Source: Humidesulfovibrio sp.
GTDB taxonomy: Bacteria > Desulfobacterota > Desulfovibrionia > Desulfovibrionales > Desulfovibrionaceae
Length of the DNA stretch: 64,000 bases
Assembly (NCBI RefSeq): GCF_031082295.1
Contig: NZ_JAVHLD010000011.1
Span: 35,637-99,636, forward strand
Direction: 5' to 3'
Within the stretch, counting starts at the first letter, position 1, and each line of letters starts with the position of its first letter. Position numbers and translations under genes: made by a program. Positions 1 through 8,640 of the stretch are shown piece by piece. The notes under the pieces were generated by a model, which saw only the letters and a program-made list of their open reading frames with translations, was not told the DNA's origin and searched no databases.

Positions 1-2
1 TC

Positions 3-320
3 GACACCTTCTGCCCGGTGGGGCCGTGGATCGAAACCGACCCCGGCGACCTGGGCACGCTCAGCCTGCGCACAGTGGTCAACGGCGAGGTGCGCCAGGA
101 AGGCAACACCGCGGACATGGTCTTCCCGCCGCACCTGCTGGTGAGCCATATCTCGCGCATCATGACGCTGCACCCCGGCGACGTGGTCCTGACCGGCACC
201 CCGGCAGGCGTCGGCCCCATCCAGGCCGGGGACGAGGTCAGCGTGGAGATCGACCGGGTGGGCTTCCTGCTGAACCCCGTGCTCAGCGAGAGCTCCAGCG
301 CTCCCACGACCATGCAGTAG
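3..320 (+). CDS. Fumarylacetoacetate hydrolase family protein, C-terminal part
   Basis: The reading frame is open from the window edge and ends in TAG at 318-320, so only about the last 105 residues are present. They match the C-terminal catalytic fold of the FAH family (2-hydroxyhepta-2,4-diene-1,7-dioate isomerase / acylpyruvase type): the signature [14 protein letters not shown] is followed by a [16 protein letters not shown] strand, which in the family ends the beta-roll that holds the divalent metal and the oxo-acid substrate. Members cleave or isomerise C-C bonds of oxo-acids; the exact substrate cannot be told from this fragment. It lies upstream of rpsB in the same direction, separated by 161 bp with a candidate promoter, so it is probably not part of that operon. 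Confidence 0.85.
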   Translation, partial: DTFCPVGPWIETDPGDLGTLSLRTVVNGEVRQEGNTADMVFPPHLLVSHISRIMTLHPGDVVLTGTPAGVGPIQAGDEVSVEIDRVGFLLNPVLSESSSAPTTMQ

Positions 321-351
321 CCCCGCGCCCCCCGCGGCATCATCTTTCCGC

Positions 352-380
352 TTGCCAAACGCGGCCATCCGACGTAAAAG
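352..380 (+). promoter_or_regulatory. Candidate sigma-70 promoter for rpsB-tsf
   Basis: TTGCCA at 352-357 and TAAAAG at 375-380 are exactly 17 bp apart, about 100 bp before the rpsB start. The same layout (TTGCCA, 17 bp, TAAA) precedes infA and tRNA-Leu in this window, which supports it. Not tested. Confidence 0.45.
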
Positions 381-400
381 CACGCGTTTCACAAATCACA

Positions 401-459
401 CGCCCTGGCCACATACTGGGTGCTCCGGATGGTCCGGAGAATGGCCAAGCGCCAGGGCG
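401..459 (+). promoter_or_regulatory. Structured 5' leader of rpsB (possible S2 autoregulatory site)
   Basis: A perfect 9-bp stem pairs 401-409 (CGCCCTGGC) with 451-459 (GCCAGGGCG). It encloses a second perfect 7-bp hairpin, 423-429 (CTCCGGA) with 433-439 (TCCGGAG), and ends 13 nt before the Shine-Dalgarno GGAGG at 473-477. Bacterial rpsB leaders are known targets of feedback by S2; whether this one has that role is inference from its position and fold. Confidence 0.5.
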
Positions 460-481
460 GAGGAAAAACCCAGGAGGAATC

Positions 482-1255
482 ATGGCTTACGTTACCATGA
501 AGCAGATGCTGGAAACCGGCGTCCACTTCGGTCACCAGACCCGTCGCTGGAATCCCAAGATGCGCACCTTTATTTTCGGCGCGCGCAACGGAATCCACAT
601 CATCGACCTGCAGCAGACCGTGAAGCTGTTCCAGAAGGCCCACGACTTCATCGTCGAGACCGTGGCTTCCGGCGGCAAGGTGCTGTTCATCGGCACCAAG
701 CGCCAGGCCCAGGAGGCCATCAAGGCCGAAGTCGAGCGTTGCGGCATGCACGCCGTGACCCAGCGTTGGATGGGCGGCACGCTCACCAACTTCCAGACCA
801 TCAAGAAGAGCATCGACCGCCTGAAGAGCCTGGAGGCCATGTTCGCCGACGGCACCATCAACAAGTTCCCCAAGAAGGAAATCGTCCAGATGGGCCGCGA
901 AGTGGTCAAGCTGAACGACGCCCTCGGCGGCATCAAGGACCTGACCGAAGCCCCGCGCGCCGCCTTCATCATCGACCCCAACCGCGAGCACATCGCGGTC
1001 AAGGAATGCCGCAAGCTGGGCATCCCGGTCGTGGCCGTGGTCGACACCAACTGCGACCCGGACCTGATCGACTACGTCATCCCCGGCAACGATGACGCCA
1101 TCCGCGCCATCAAGCTGTTCGCCACCCACATCGCCGACGCCTGCATCGAGGGCGCCGCGGTGCTGAAGGAAAACACCCCCGGCGGCGCCAAGAACGCCCC
1201 GAAGGACATCGCCCCCGAGGCCGAAGAGAAGGCCGCCGAAGGCGGAGAGGAGTAA
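482..1255 (+). CDS. rpsB: 30S ribosomal protein S2
   Basis: 257 residues, normal length for S2. The N-terminus [19 protein letters not shown] and the following RRWNPKM and [10 protein letters not shown] segments are diagnostic; later [18 protein letters not shown] and the [18 protein letters not shown] segment are also typical. The start is set by GGAGG five bases upstream of ATG 482. S2 binds late to the back of the 30S head-body junction and is needed for S1 binding. It is followed after 3 nt by tsf, the widely conserved rpsB-tsf operon, and preceded by a structured leader. The acidic C-terminal tail ([10 protein letters not shown]) is common in this group. Confidence 0.98.
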   Translation: MAYVTMKQMLETGVHFGHQTRRWNPKMRTFIFGARNGIHIIDLQQTVKLFQKAHDFIVETVASGGKVLFIGTKRQAQEAIKAEVERCGMHAVTQRWMGGTLTNFQTIKKSIDRLKSLEAMFADGTINKFPKKEIVQMGREVVKLNDALGGIKDLTEAPRAAFIIDPNREHIAVKECRKLGIPVVAVVDTNCDPDLIDYVIPGNDDAIRAIKLFATHIADACIEGAAVLKENTPGGAKNAPKDIAPEAEEKAAEGGEE

Positions 1256-1258
1256 GCC

Positions 1259-1882
1259 ATGGCTGAGATCAGCGCCAATGCGGTGAAAGTCCTGCGCGAA
1301 AAGACCGGCGTAGGCATGATGGATTGCAAGAAAGCCCTCGTCGAGTGCGGCGGCAGCGAAGAGAAGGCCATCGCCTACCTGCGCGAGAAGGGCCTGGCCA
1401 AGGCCGCCAAGAAGGCCGGCCGCGCCACCAGCCAGGGCATCATCGGCTCCTACATCCACAACAACGGCAAGATCGGCGTCATGGTCGAGCTGAAATGCGA
1501 GACCGACTTCGTTGCCAAGAGCGACAAGTTCAAGGAGTTCGCCAAGGACCTGGCCATGCAGATCGCTGCCGCCAGCCCCCTGTGCGTGAGCCCCGACCAG
1601 GTGCCCGCCGACCTGCTGGCCAAAGAGCGCGAAATCTTCAAGAACCAGGCCATGGAAGAGGGCAAGCCCGAAGCCATCGCCGAGAAGATCGTGGAAGGCC
1701 GCCTGAAGAAGTACTACTCCGAGGTCTGCCTGCTTGAGCAGCCCTTCATCAAGGAAGACAAGAAGACCATCAAGGAGCTCCTGAACGAGCTCATCGCCGT
1801 GCTCGGCGAGAACATGCAGATAGGGCGATTTACGCGCATGGTCCTTGGCGAGGACGCCGAGGCGGATGCAGCGGAGGAATAG
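1259..1882 (+). CDS. tsf: Elongation factor Ts (short form)
   Basis: 207 residues; nucleotide exchange factor that releases GDP from EF-Tu. The N-terminal UBA-like module ([19 protein letters not shown]) and the EF-Tu-contacting [10 protein letters not shown] motif are both visible. Many Ts proteins have about 280-300 residues with two core subdomains and a coiled coil; this one is near the short Thermus-like length and has a single core segment ending in an acidic tail. Starts 3 nt after rpsB and ends just before an intrinsic terminator, so the two form a closed operon. Confidence 0.97.
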   Translation: MAEISANAVKVLREKTGVGMMDCKKALVECGGSEEKAIAYLREKGLAKAAKKAGRATSQGIIGSYIHNNGKIGVMVELKCETDFVAKSDKFKEFAKDLAMQIAAASPLCVSPDQVPADLLAKEREIFKNQAMEEGKPEAIAEKIVEGRLKKYYSEVCLLEQPFIKEDKKTIKELLNELIAVLGENMQIGRFTRMVLGEDAEADAAEE

Positions 1883-1891
1883 GAAATCTGG

Positions 1892-1917
1892 AACGGGCCG
1901 CAAGGCCCGTTTCTTTT
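1892..1917 (+). terminator. Intrinsic terminator of rpsB-tsf
   Basis: Perfect 8-bp stem AACGGGCC / GGCCCGTT (1892-1899 with 1904-1911) with a GCAA tetraloop, followed by TCTTTTC. It starts 9 nt after the tsf stop. Confidence 0.85.
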
Positions 1918-1965
1918 CATGCCGCCGCCCCAGGCCGCATCAACCCGCAAAAGCCAGGAGATGAC

Positions 1966-2688
1966 ATGGATAAGCTGCGCTACTCACGCGTACTGCTCAA
2001 GCTCAGCGGCGAGGCCCTGGCAGGTGAACAGAAGTTCGGCATCGAACCCAAGGCAAGCGGCATCTTCTGCGGCGAGATCGCAGACATCGCCAGCATGGGC
2101 GTGCAGGTGGCCCTTGTCATCGGCGGGGGCAACATCTTCCGTGGCATGGCCGCCAGCGAGCAGGGCATGGACCGCGCCCAGGGCGACTACATGGGCATGC
2201 TCGCCACGGTCATGAACGCGCTGGCCGTGCAGGACGCGCTGGAGAAGATCGGCTGCGACACCCGCGTCATGACCGCCATCTCCATGAAGGAAGTGGCCGA
2301 GCCCTACATCCGCCGCCGGGCCGTGCGGCACCTGGAACGCGGGCGCGTGGTCATCTGCGCGGCGGGCACCGGCAACCCCTACTTCACCACCGACACCGCG
2401 GCCGCCCTGCGCGCGTCGGAACTCAAGTGCGAGGCCATCCTGAAGGCCACCAAGGTTGACGGCGTGTACGACAAGGATCCCCGCAAGTTCATGGACGCCG
2501 TGCGCTACGACACCGTGACCTACATGGAGGCCCTGGAGAAGCGCCTGGGCGTCATGGACGCCACGGCCATCTCGCTGGCGCGTGACAACCGCCTGCCGAT
2601 CATTGTATTCAACCTCTTTGAACAGGGAAACATCCGCCGCGTCATCAAGGGCGAAACCGTCGGAACAATTGTCGAAGGAGGGAACTGA
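1966..2688 (+). CDS. pyrH: UMP kinase (uridylate kinase)
   Basis: 240 residues, the usual length for the bacterial amino-acid-kinase-fold UMP kinase, which phosphorylates UMP to UDP. Visible motifs are [13 protein letters not shown] at the N-terminus, the glycine-rich [10 protein letters not shown] phosphate-binding loop, [15 protein letters not shown] in the middle and the [13 protein letters not shown] segment. RBS AGGAG lies upstream of ATG 1966. It is followed 1 nt later by frr and then uppS, a common cluster joining nucleotide supply, ribosome recycling and lipid-carrier synthesis. Confidence 0.97.
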   Translation: MDKLRYSRVLLKLSGEALAGEQKFGIEPKASGIFCGEIADIASMGVQVALVIGGGNIFRGMAASEQGMDRAQGDYMGMLATVMNALAVQDALEKIGCDTRVMTAISMKEVAEPYIRRRAVRHLERGRVVICAAGTGNPYFTTDTAAALRASELKCEAILKATKVDGVYDKDPRKFMDAVRYDTVTYMEALEKRLGVMDATAISLARDNRLPIIVFNLFEQGNIRRVIKGETVGTIVEGGN

Positions 2689-2689
2689 T

Positions 2690-3244
2690 ATGCACGCTGT
2701 CATCGAAGACGGAAAAAAACGCATGGCCGGGGCTCTCGCCAGCCTCTCCAAGGAATTCGCGCGGCTGCGCACGGGCCGGGCTTCCGTGTCCCTGATCGAG
2801 CCCATCATGGCCGACTACTACGGCACCCCCACGCCGGTGAGCCAGATCGCCTCGCTCTCCGTGCCCGACGCCCGCACCATCACCATCCAGCCCTGGGACA
2901 AAGCCGCCTTCGGGGCAGTGGAAAAGGCCATCCTGAAAAGCGATCTGGGGCTTAACCCGGTCAACGACGGCAAGATGATCCGCATCAGCATGCCTCCCTT
3001 GACCGAGGACCGCCGCAAGGACCTGGTCAAGGTGGCCAAGAAGTTCACCGAAGAGTCCAAGGTGGCTGCGCGCAACGTCCGCCGCGACCTGAACGAGCTC
3101 TTGAAGAAGCTGCAGAAGGACAAGGAAATCACCGAGGACGAGCAGCACAGGCTCACCGATGAAGTGCAGAAGCTCACCGACGAGACCATCAAGAAATGCG
3201 ACGAGGTCTTCGCCGCCAAGGAAAAGGAAATCCTGGAGCTGTAG
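2690..3244 (+). CDS. frr: Ribosome recycling factor
   Basis: 184 residues, the standard RRF length. The start at ATG 2690 is chosen because it follows GAAGGAGGG and gives the family N-terminus; longer readings run into pyrH. The diagnostic [27 protein letters not shown] and the C-terminal helix with [17 protein letters not shown] are present. RRF acts with EF-G to split post-termination ribosomes. The pyrH stop is 1 nt upstream, which suggests translational coupling. Confidence 0.97.
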   Translation: MHAVIEDGKKRMAGALASLSKEFARLRTGRASVSLIEPIMADYYGTPTPVSQIASLSVPDARTITIQPWDKAAFGAVEKAILKSDLGLNPVNDGKMIRISMPPLTEDRRKDLVKVAKKFTEESKVAARNVRRDLNELLKKLQKDKEITEDEQHRLTDEVQKLTDETIKKCDEVFAAKEKEILEL

Positions 3245-3247
3245 CTG

Positions 3248-3970
3248 ATGCTCGACCCTGCTGGCGTGCCTGCGCACGTCGCCATCATCATGGACGGCAA
3301 CGGCCGCTGGGCCACCGCCCGTGGTCTGCAACGCAGCGAAGGCCACCGAGCGGGAACCCGCGCGGCCAAGGCCATCGTCACGCGTTGCCGCGAGCTCGGG
3401 GTGCGCCACCTGACCCTGTACACCTTCTCGCGTGAAAACTGGTCGCGCCCCAAGGAAGAGGTCGGGCTGCTCTTCGACCTGCTGGTGGACTACCTGAAGG
3501 GCGAACTCAAGAACCTGCTCGACCAGGACATCCGCCTGAAGGTGCTGGGCGAGTTCGACGGCCTGCCCTTCATCGCCCGCCAGGCCCTTTCCCACGTGAT
3601 GCAGAAGACCGCCAAATGCGCCACCATGACGCTCAACCTGGCGCTCAACTATTCCGGGCGCGAGGAGATCCTGCGCGCCGCCCGCGCCCTGTCGGCCAAG
3701 GGCGTCCAGGGCGAAGCCCTGACCGAGGAGGCCTTCGCCGCGGAGCTCTACACAGCGGGCCAGCCCGACCCCGACCTCATCATCCGCACCAGCGGCGAGC
3801 TCCGGCTGTCGAACTACCTGCTCTTTCAGGCCGCCTATTCCGAGTTCTACTTCACCGACACCCTCTGGCCGGACTTCGGCCCGGAGGAACTGGAGCGCGC
3901 CCTGGAAGACTTCCAGGGCCGCCAGCGCCGCTTCGGCAAAACCGGCCAGCAGCTGGAGCGCGCCACTTAG
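3248..3970 (+). CDS. uppS: Isoprenyl transferase (undecaprenyl diphosphate synthase)
   Basis: 240 residues. cis-prenyltransferase that extends farnesyl diphosphate with isopentenyl diphosphate to give the C55 carrier for peptidoglycan and O-antigen. The catalytic HVAIIMDGNGRWA motif (Asp in MDGN), the EGHRAG segment, TLYTFSRENWSRP and the C-terminal DLIIRTSGELRLSNYL with FTDTLWPDF are all intact. Starts 3 nt after frr. In many relatives cdsA and dxr follow; here the next gene is an unrelated hydrolase. Confidence 0.97.
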   Translation: MLDPAGVPAHVAIIMDGNGRWATARGLQRSEGHRAGTRAAKAIVTRCRELGVRHLTLYTFSRENWSRPKEEVGLLFDLLVDYLKGELKNLLDQDIRLKVLGEFDGLPFIARQALSHVMQKTAKCATMTLNLALNYSGREEILRAARALSAKGVQGEALTEEAFAAELYTAGQPDPDLIIRTSGELRLSNYLLFQAAYSEFYFTDTLWPDFGPEELERALEDFQGRQRRFGKTGQQLERAT

Positions 3971-3994
3971 AGCCGACCACGGCGGAGGTCCACC

Positions 3995-5827
3995 GTGACG
4001 AGCCGCGCATCTCCATGCCTGGCATCCCTTCTCGCCAGGACCCTGCTCTGCGGCCTCGCCCTGCTCCTTCGCACCACCCTGGCCATCGCTGGCGGCCACG
4101 CCGAGACGCCCATGATCCACGAAACCAATGTGGCTGTTCCCATGCGCGACGGCGTGATCCTGCGCGCGGACCTCTGGCGGCCCGCCGGCGAAGGCCCGTT
4201 CCCGGCGCTCATTTGCCGCACTCCTTACGGCAAGGCCACGGACAAGGACGAACACCGCTTTGCGCTCGCTGCGCTCAAGCGCGGCTACGCCGTCATGATT
4301 CAGGACGTGCGCGGCCGTTTCGACTCGGGCGGCGAGTTCGAGCCGCACAGGAACGAGGGACGCGACGGCTACGACACCATCGAGTGGGTGGCGCGCCAAG
4401 GCTGGTGCGACGGCCGCGTCGGCACCTTCGGCCTGTCCTATCCCGGCTCGGTCCAGTGGCTGGCCGCCCTGGAACAGCCGCCGCACCTCAAGGCCATGGC
4501 CCCGGCCATGACCTACGCCAGCCTGCGCGAGGCCGTGTATCCCGCCGGTATTTTCGACACCGACTGGGCGCGCTGGGCGCTTCTGGCCATCGCCCCGGAC
4601 CTGCGCGCGCGCAAGCGCCTGCCCGGCCCCAAGACCGCGCGCGAGGCCTGGGCGGACTGGCGTCGGCGCGGCACGGAATATTTCGAGGGACATTTGCCGC
4701 TGCTCACCCAGCCGGACCTGACCCAACCCGCCAGCGGCGCTCCGCCCTTCTACGCCGAATGGCTGCGCCACCCGCGCGGCGACCGCTGGTGGGACTTCGC
4801 GGACATGGCCGGACGCTACGGCCGCGTCACCGCGGCGGTGCTGAACCTCTCGGGCTGGCACGACGACGCCTTCAGCACCCACGGGGCCATCGCCAACCAC
4901 CTGGGCCTGCTGGCCGCCCGCATGGGCCAGCACGATGCGCGGACGGAACTCGTGCTCGGCCCCTGGTCCCACGGCATCCCCGCCGTCACCGGCGAGCGCG
5001 ACTACGGCACCCGCGAATTCGACACCACGGCGCACCTGGACTACGACGCGCTGGTGCTCGACTTCATGGACCGCCACGTGCGCGACCAGAAACCGCAGAG
5101 CCCGCCGCCCAAGCCCGTGCGCTACTTCCTCATGGGCGAAAACCGCTGGCGCGAGGAGTCGACCTGGCCCCCGGCAAGCGCCAAGCCCTATGCGATCCAC
5201 CTCGGCCCACGGCGCGAGGGCAGCGTCGTGAACCGGCTCGCCCACGCGGAGCCGCCGCCCGGCCCCTCCTCAAGCTCCTTCGTGGCCGACCCGGACAAGC
5301 CCGTGCGCGAGATACCCGGCTCGGAGCTGGGCCCCACGGACCAACGGAGTCTGACCCCCGGCGGCGACATCCTGCTCTTCCAGACCCGGCCCCTCAAGCG
5401 GGACATGGCCGTGGCCGGGCACATCCGCGCGGAAATCTACGTCTCCACCGACGCGCCGGACATCGACCTCTACGTCAAGCTCCTTGATGTGGAGACCAAG
5501 GGCGAGGTCTACAACCTCATGGACTCCGGCGCGGAGGTCATCCGCGCGAGCCTGCGCGAGGCAACGCCCCGCCAGCGCAACGCAAAGCGCCTGCTGGAGC
5601 CGGGCCGCATCTATCGCCTGAACCTGGACAACCTGCTCACCGCCAACACCTTCCGCAAGGGCGACCGCATCCGCGTGGTCCTGTGCGCCAGCTGGTATCC
5701 GGGCATGGCCCGCAACCTCCAGACCGGAAAGGATGAAACCACCTCAAGCGCCGTGCGCAAAGCGGTGATAACCATCCACCACGACGCCGAGCACCCGAGC
5801 AGGCTCATCCTTCCGGTGCTGCGCTAG
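3995..5827 (+). CDS. Exported CocE/NonD family hydrolase (X-Pro dipeptidyl-peptidase-like)
   Basis: 610 residues from GTG 3995 (RBS GGCGGAGG). The N-terminus has a basic start and a hydrophobic stretch consistent with a signal peptide, so the enzyme is probably periplasmic. The alpha/beta-hydrolase part contains the PMRDGVILRADLWRP start of the family, FPALICRTPYGK, the nucleophile elbow GLSYPGS, and GPWSHG with the likely catalytic His. A C-terminal jelly-roll (about residue 400 on) holds the family's LKRDMAVAGHIRAEIYVSTD and DRIRVVLCASWYP segments. Members hydrolyse acyl or peptidyl bonds (cocaine esterase, X-Pro peptidase, glutaryl acylase); the substrate is unknown. It sits 24 bp after uppS, probably on the same transcript. 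Confidence 0.85.
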   Translation: MTSRASPCLASLLARTLLCGLALLLRTTLAIAGGHAETPMIHETNVAVPMRDGVILRADLWRPAGEGPFPALICRTPYGKATDKDEHRFALAALKRGYAVMIQDVRGRFDSGGEFEPHRNEGRDGYDTIEWVARQGWCDGRVGTFGLSYPGSVQWLAALEQPPHLKAMAPAMTYASLREAVYPAGIFDTDWARWALLAIAPDLRARKRLPGPKTAREAWADWRRRGTEYFEGHLPLLTQPDLTQPASGAPPFYAEWLRHPRGDRWWDFADMAGRYGRVTAAVLNLSGWHDDAFSTHGAIANHLGLLAARMGQHDARTELVLGPWSHGIPAVTGERDYGTREFDTTAHLDYDALVLDFMDRHVRDQKPQSPPPKPVRYFLMGENRWREESTWPPASAKPYAIHLGPRREGSVVNRLAHAEPPPGPSSSSFVADPDKPVREIPGSELGPTDQRSLTPGGDILLFQTRPLKRDMAVAGHIRAEIYVSTDAPDIDLYVKLLDVETKGEVYNLMDSGAEVIRASLREATPRQRNAKRLLEPGRIYRLNLDNLLTANTFRKGDRIRVVLCASWYPGMARNLQTGKDETTSSAVRKAVITIHHDAEHPSRLILPVLR

Positions 5828-5898
5828 TCGCCATGGCGTTCCCGGCCTTGCCTTCCGCGCCAATACATGTTTGCCTGCGGAAAATATCCGGAGGTTCC

Positions 5899-6420
5899 AT
5901 GCGTCGCACTCTTTTCGCCCTTGCCCTGACCCTGAGCCTGGCCGCCCCTGCCCTGGCCGCCGTCTCCCAGACGCCCAAGGCCCAGTCCCAAAAGGACTTG
6001 CCTCGCGTGGAGGACGTGCTGACCTACATCGACCTGTTCGGCTACCGCGAGATGATGGAGATCTCCGTGGACCGCCAGCTGGCGGCCATCGTTGATTTCA
6101 TCCGGTCCCAGCGCGAGGAGGTTCCTGCCCGGTCGCTGGAGATCATCCAGGAGGAGCTGCGCAAGGAGCTTGCCAGCGCCACGGAGCGCTCCCTGCGCGA
6201 CATGGCCGCCGTGTTCCAGCGCCACCTGACCCAGGCTGACGTGGACTTCCTCATCAGCGTGGGTCGCGACCCGCGCATGCAGAAGGTCGTGAAGCTGCAG
6301 CCGAAGCTGGCCGTGGAACTGGAGAAGGTCGGCGAAAGCCTGGCCGACGACGTTTACCGCCGCGCGGCCCCACGCATCGAAGAGCGCCTGAAGATGATCG
6401 AGGGCGGGGAAAATATCTAG
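5899..6420 (+). CDS. Small exported protein, DUF2059-like
   Basis: 173 residues from ATG 5899, preceded by CCGGAGG; an upstream in-frame start exists but would bury the signal peptide (RRTLFALALTLSLAAPALA). The mature part is mostly helical and charged. The segment FQRHLTQADVDFLISVGRDP followed by a QPKLAVELEKVG helix resembles the DUF2059 repeat of small periplasmic proteins. No catalytic residues can be named. It follows the CocE-type gene by 71 bp and may be co-transcribed. The family call is tentative; function is unknown. Confidence 0.6.
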   Translation: MRRTLFALALTLSLAAPALAAVSQTPKAQSQKDLPRVEDVLTYIDLFGYREMMEISVDRQLAAIVDFIRSQREEVPARSLEIIQEELRKELASATERSLRDMAAVFQRHLTQADVDFLISVGRDPRMQKVVKLQPKLAVELEKVGESLADDVYRRAAPRIEERLKMIEGGENI

Positions 6421-6822
6421 AAGGGAACTTTGAGATTTTCTAGTCTTTCTCTAGAATAGGCTGGCCGCAAAGGTTTCGAGGCTTCTGCGTACAAGGAAAA
6501 GCGGCTTTAGTGCTCAAATAGCAGTTTCTTGCAGATTCATTGAGATAGACGATACGACTCTTGCGTCGGACACGTGCACTGGAATTTGACGAAAAAACGG
6601 TAGGCAGGAAGAATTCCTGGCTACCGTTTTACTTTGTTAACATGCCAATGCAAATATCTTTGACACAGCACTTATGCCTCAGCAAGAATCACGTGAGACA
6701 AAACTGATTTTTTATATGCACCTGCAATGCAATGACAAGAAACTTTAAATTTATAATTTATCACTCGTTTTACATCGCGCTTAAATCGCAGCGAAACATT
6801 CGGCAGCACAAGTGTTATCCGC
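6421..6822. other. AT-rich intergenic stretch, convergent genes on either side
   Basis: 402 bp clearly lower in GC than the flanks, with no reading frame that has both a ribosome-binding site and a plausible protein. It contains one long hairpin at 6594-6630 (listed separately) and a weak TTCTAG...CTAGAA stem near 6440-6456. About 190 nt separate the radC stop from the hairpin. A small RNA or an old insertion scar is possible but not shown. Confidence 0.5.
6594..6630 (-). terminator. Long hairpin, probable terminator of the ribBA-radC cluster
   Basis: 17-bp stem with one mismatch (6594-6610 with 6614-6630) and a 3-nt loop. Read on the minus strand it ends in a run of six T, so it is a good intrinsic terminator for the operon ending in radC; on the plus strand the tail is only TTTTAC. 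Confidence 0.7.
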
Positions 6823-7545
6823 CTACAAGAACCCGGCGTCCTGAAAACTGAAGTGCGCGCCCTCCGTGACCACCAGATGGTCCAGCACGCGCAGGCCAAG
6901 CTCCTCCGCCGAGCGCTTGATGCGCCGGGTGAGGTCCAGGTCCGCCTGGGACGGCTTGGGGTCGCCACCGGGATGGTTGTGCGCAAGGATGAGCCCCGAG
7001 GCCGAGTGCTTGAGGGCCAGGGCCAGCACCTCGCGAGGGTACACCGCGGTCTGGTCCACGGTGCCGCGCCCCACGCGCTCCCAGGCCATGAGCCGGTTCT
7101 TGTTGTCCACCAGCGCGACCCAGAACTCCTCCACCTTCAGATGCCCGATGCGCGCACGCGCGGCCTCGGCCACCACCTCCGGCCCGGAGAACACCTGCTT
7201 CTCGCGCACCGGCGCCTCTCCCACGCGGGTGAACACCTCGCGCAGCAGCGCCCAGTGCCCGCACAGCGACTCACCGAAACCGGACACCTCGCTCAAGGCC
7301 TCGGGCGCGGCGAGCATGACCTCGCGCAGGGAGCCGAAACGCGCCACCAGCTCCTTGGCAAGGGGCTTGGTGTCGCGCCGGGGCAGCACCTGCCCCAGCA
7401 GGAGTTCAAGGAGTTCATAGTCGGCAAGAGCCTTGGGCTCGGCCTGGAGCTTCTCGCGCAGGCGCTGGCGATGTCCCAGGTAATGCGGGGGGGGACTCTC
7501 GGCGGCCTTGAGCGCCTTGGCCGCGACCTTTTTGGGCGGGCTCAC
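6823..7545 (-). CDS. radC: RadC family JAB-domain protein
   Basis: 240 residues from GTG 7545, overlapping the holA stop by 3 nt. The N-terminal half has the helix-hairpin-helix region (LADYELLELLLGQVLPRRDTK), the C-terminal half the JAB/MPN metalloprotease-like domain with HNHPGGDPKPSQAD, the JAMM zinc motif, intact. RadC was named from DNA-repair phenotypes that were later disputed; its biochemical role remains unsettled. It is the last gene of the minus-strand cluster and ends 192 nt before a strong hairpin. Confidence 0.92.
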   Translation of the reverse strand: MSPPKKVAAKALKAAESPPPHYLGHRQRLREKLQAEPKALADYELLELLLGQVLPRRDTKPLAKELVARFGSLREVMLAAPEALSEVSGFGESLCGHWALLREVFTRVGEAPVREKQVFSGPEVVAEAARARIGHLKVEEFWVALVDNKNRLMAWERVGRGTVDQTAVYPREVLALALKHSASGLILAHNHPGGDPKPSQADLDLTRRIKRSAEELGLRVLDHLVVTEGAHFSFQDAGFL

Positions 7546-8630
7546 CCACGCCTCCCCGGCGTGGCCTGGGGCATCCCGCCGCCCATGAGCTCGGCCAGCT
7601 CGGCCACATAGCTCTCCAGGGCGTCATCGGGCCGCCTGGTGCCGCCGATGACCCCCAGGTTGGCGTCCAGCGTCAGCTCGATGATCCTGGCGATGCCGGC
7701 GCGGCCCAGACGTTGCGCCATCTTCTGCATGGCGGGCTTGTCGCTGGGGCGCATGCGCACCTTGGCGCCCTCGCCTTCGCAGAGCATCCACAGCTGGCGC
7801 GCCTGCCAGGCCACATAGCCCAAAAGCTGGAACAGGATTTTGTCGCCCGAGGGCCGCAGGTGGTCGTCCAGCACGCGCGCCCAGACCTCCCGGGCGGCGC
7901 GGGGGCTCTTGGACGACTCCGCCAGAGCCTTCATGAAATCGAAGAACTCCATGTCGCCGTGAGGGGCCACAAGAAGCGCCAAGTCCGGGGTGATGATCTT
8001 CCCGTCCCCGGCGGCCAGTTCGATCTTGTCGAGTTCAAGCCCGGCGGCCAGGCCGTCGCGAGGGAGCGCCTCCGCCAACGCCGTGCGTGCGGCCGGGTTC
8101 AGGGTCAGGCCGCGCTCCGCGGCCCAAGCGTCGAGATATTTCGGCAGGGAGGCGTCGGTGAGGCCGGGGGACTGCCAAACCCATTTGTTCTGCTCGGCGG
8201 CCTGCCAAAAGGCGCGCCTGGGCAGGAAGTTCGGCACAGCGGCCTTGCCCTCCTTCCACGCGCCCTCCAGGCAGAACACCGGCAGCACCGTGCTGGCAGT
8301 ATTCTTCAGGTTCTCGCCCAAACGGTCCCACACCTCGGCCTTGAGGGATTCGGCCCGGCGCAGCAGGAGCACGGTGGGGGTGGAGAACAGGTTCTGGGTG
8401 GTCAGCTCGCCCCAGTAGGCCGGGGGAAAGGGGTCCTCATCGCCCCAAAATAGCTTTCGGACGCAACCAGGCCCCATGCCGTCCACCAGCGCCGCCGCCT
8501 GCCGCCGCAGCAGCTCCGCGTCCGGGCAGACCAGGAAGCGGATGCCGTGGCGGCCAAGCGCCGGGCTGGCCGATGCCGGGCTGGCCGATGCTTGTCGAGG
8601 CGGCTTTGAAGCGCCCGGAGGTCGGAGCAT
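7542..8630 (-). CDS. holA: DNA polymerase III, delta subunit
   Basis: 362 residues. The clamp-loader delta subunit opens the beta clamp. The protein begins near FLVCPDAELLRRQAAALVD, continues with a LFSTPTVLLLRRAESLK segment typical of delta (NLFS..RLIELR in other species) and has the C-terminal helical domain (LFQLLGYVAWQARQLWMLCEGEG). Sequence identity in this family is low, so recognition rests on layout and on position downstream of lptE and leuS, a common order in bacteria. It overlaps radC and lies 10 nt after lptE. Confidence 0.85.
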   Translation of the reverse strand: MLRPPGASKPPRQASASPASASPALGRHGIRFLVCPDAELLRRQAAALVDGMGPGCVRKLFWGDEDPFPPAYWGELTTQNLFSTPTVLLLRRAESLKAEVWDRLGENLKNTASTVLPVFCLEGAWKEGKAAVPNFLPRRAFWQAAEQNKWVWQSPGLTDASLPKYLDAWAAERGLTLNPAARTALAEALPRDGLAAGLELDKIELAAGDGKIITPDLALLVAPHGDMEFFDFMKALAESSKSPRAAREVWARVLDDHLRPSGDKILFQLLGYVAWQARQLWMLCEGEGAKVRMRPSDKPAMQKMAQRLGRAGIARIIELTLDANLGVIGGTRRPDDALESYVAELAELMGGGMPQATPGRRG

Positions 8631-8640
8631 GGGCAGGCTC

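Noticed and set aside
2645..5245. Very long minus-strand open frame over frr, uppS and the hydrolase
   Set aside because: Antisense of well-supported genes in GC-rich DNA; Gly/Ala/Val/His/Arg-rich composition with no domain.
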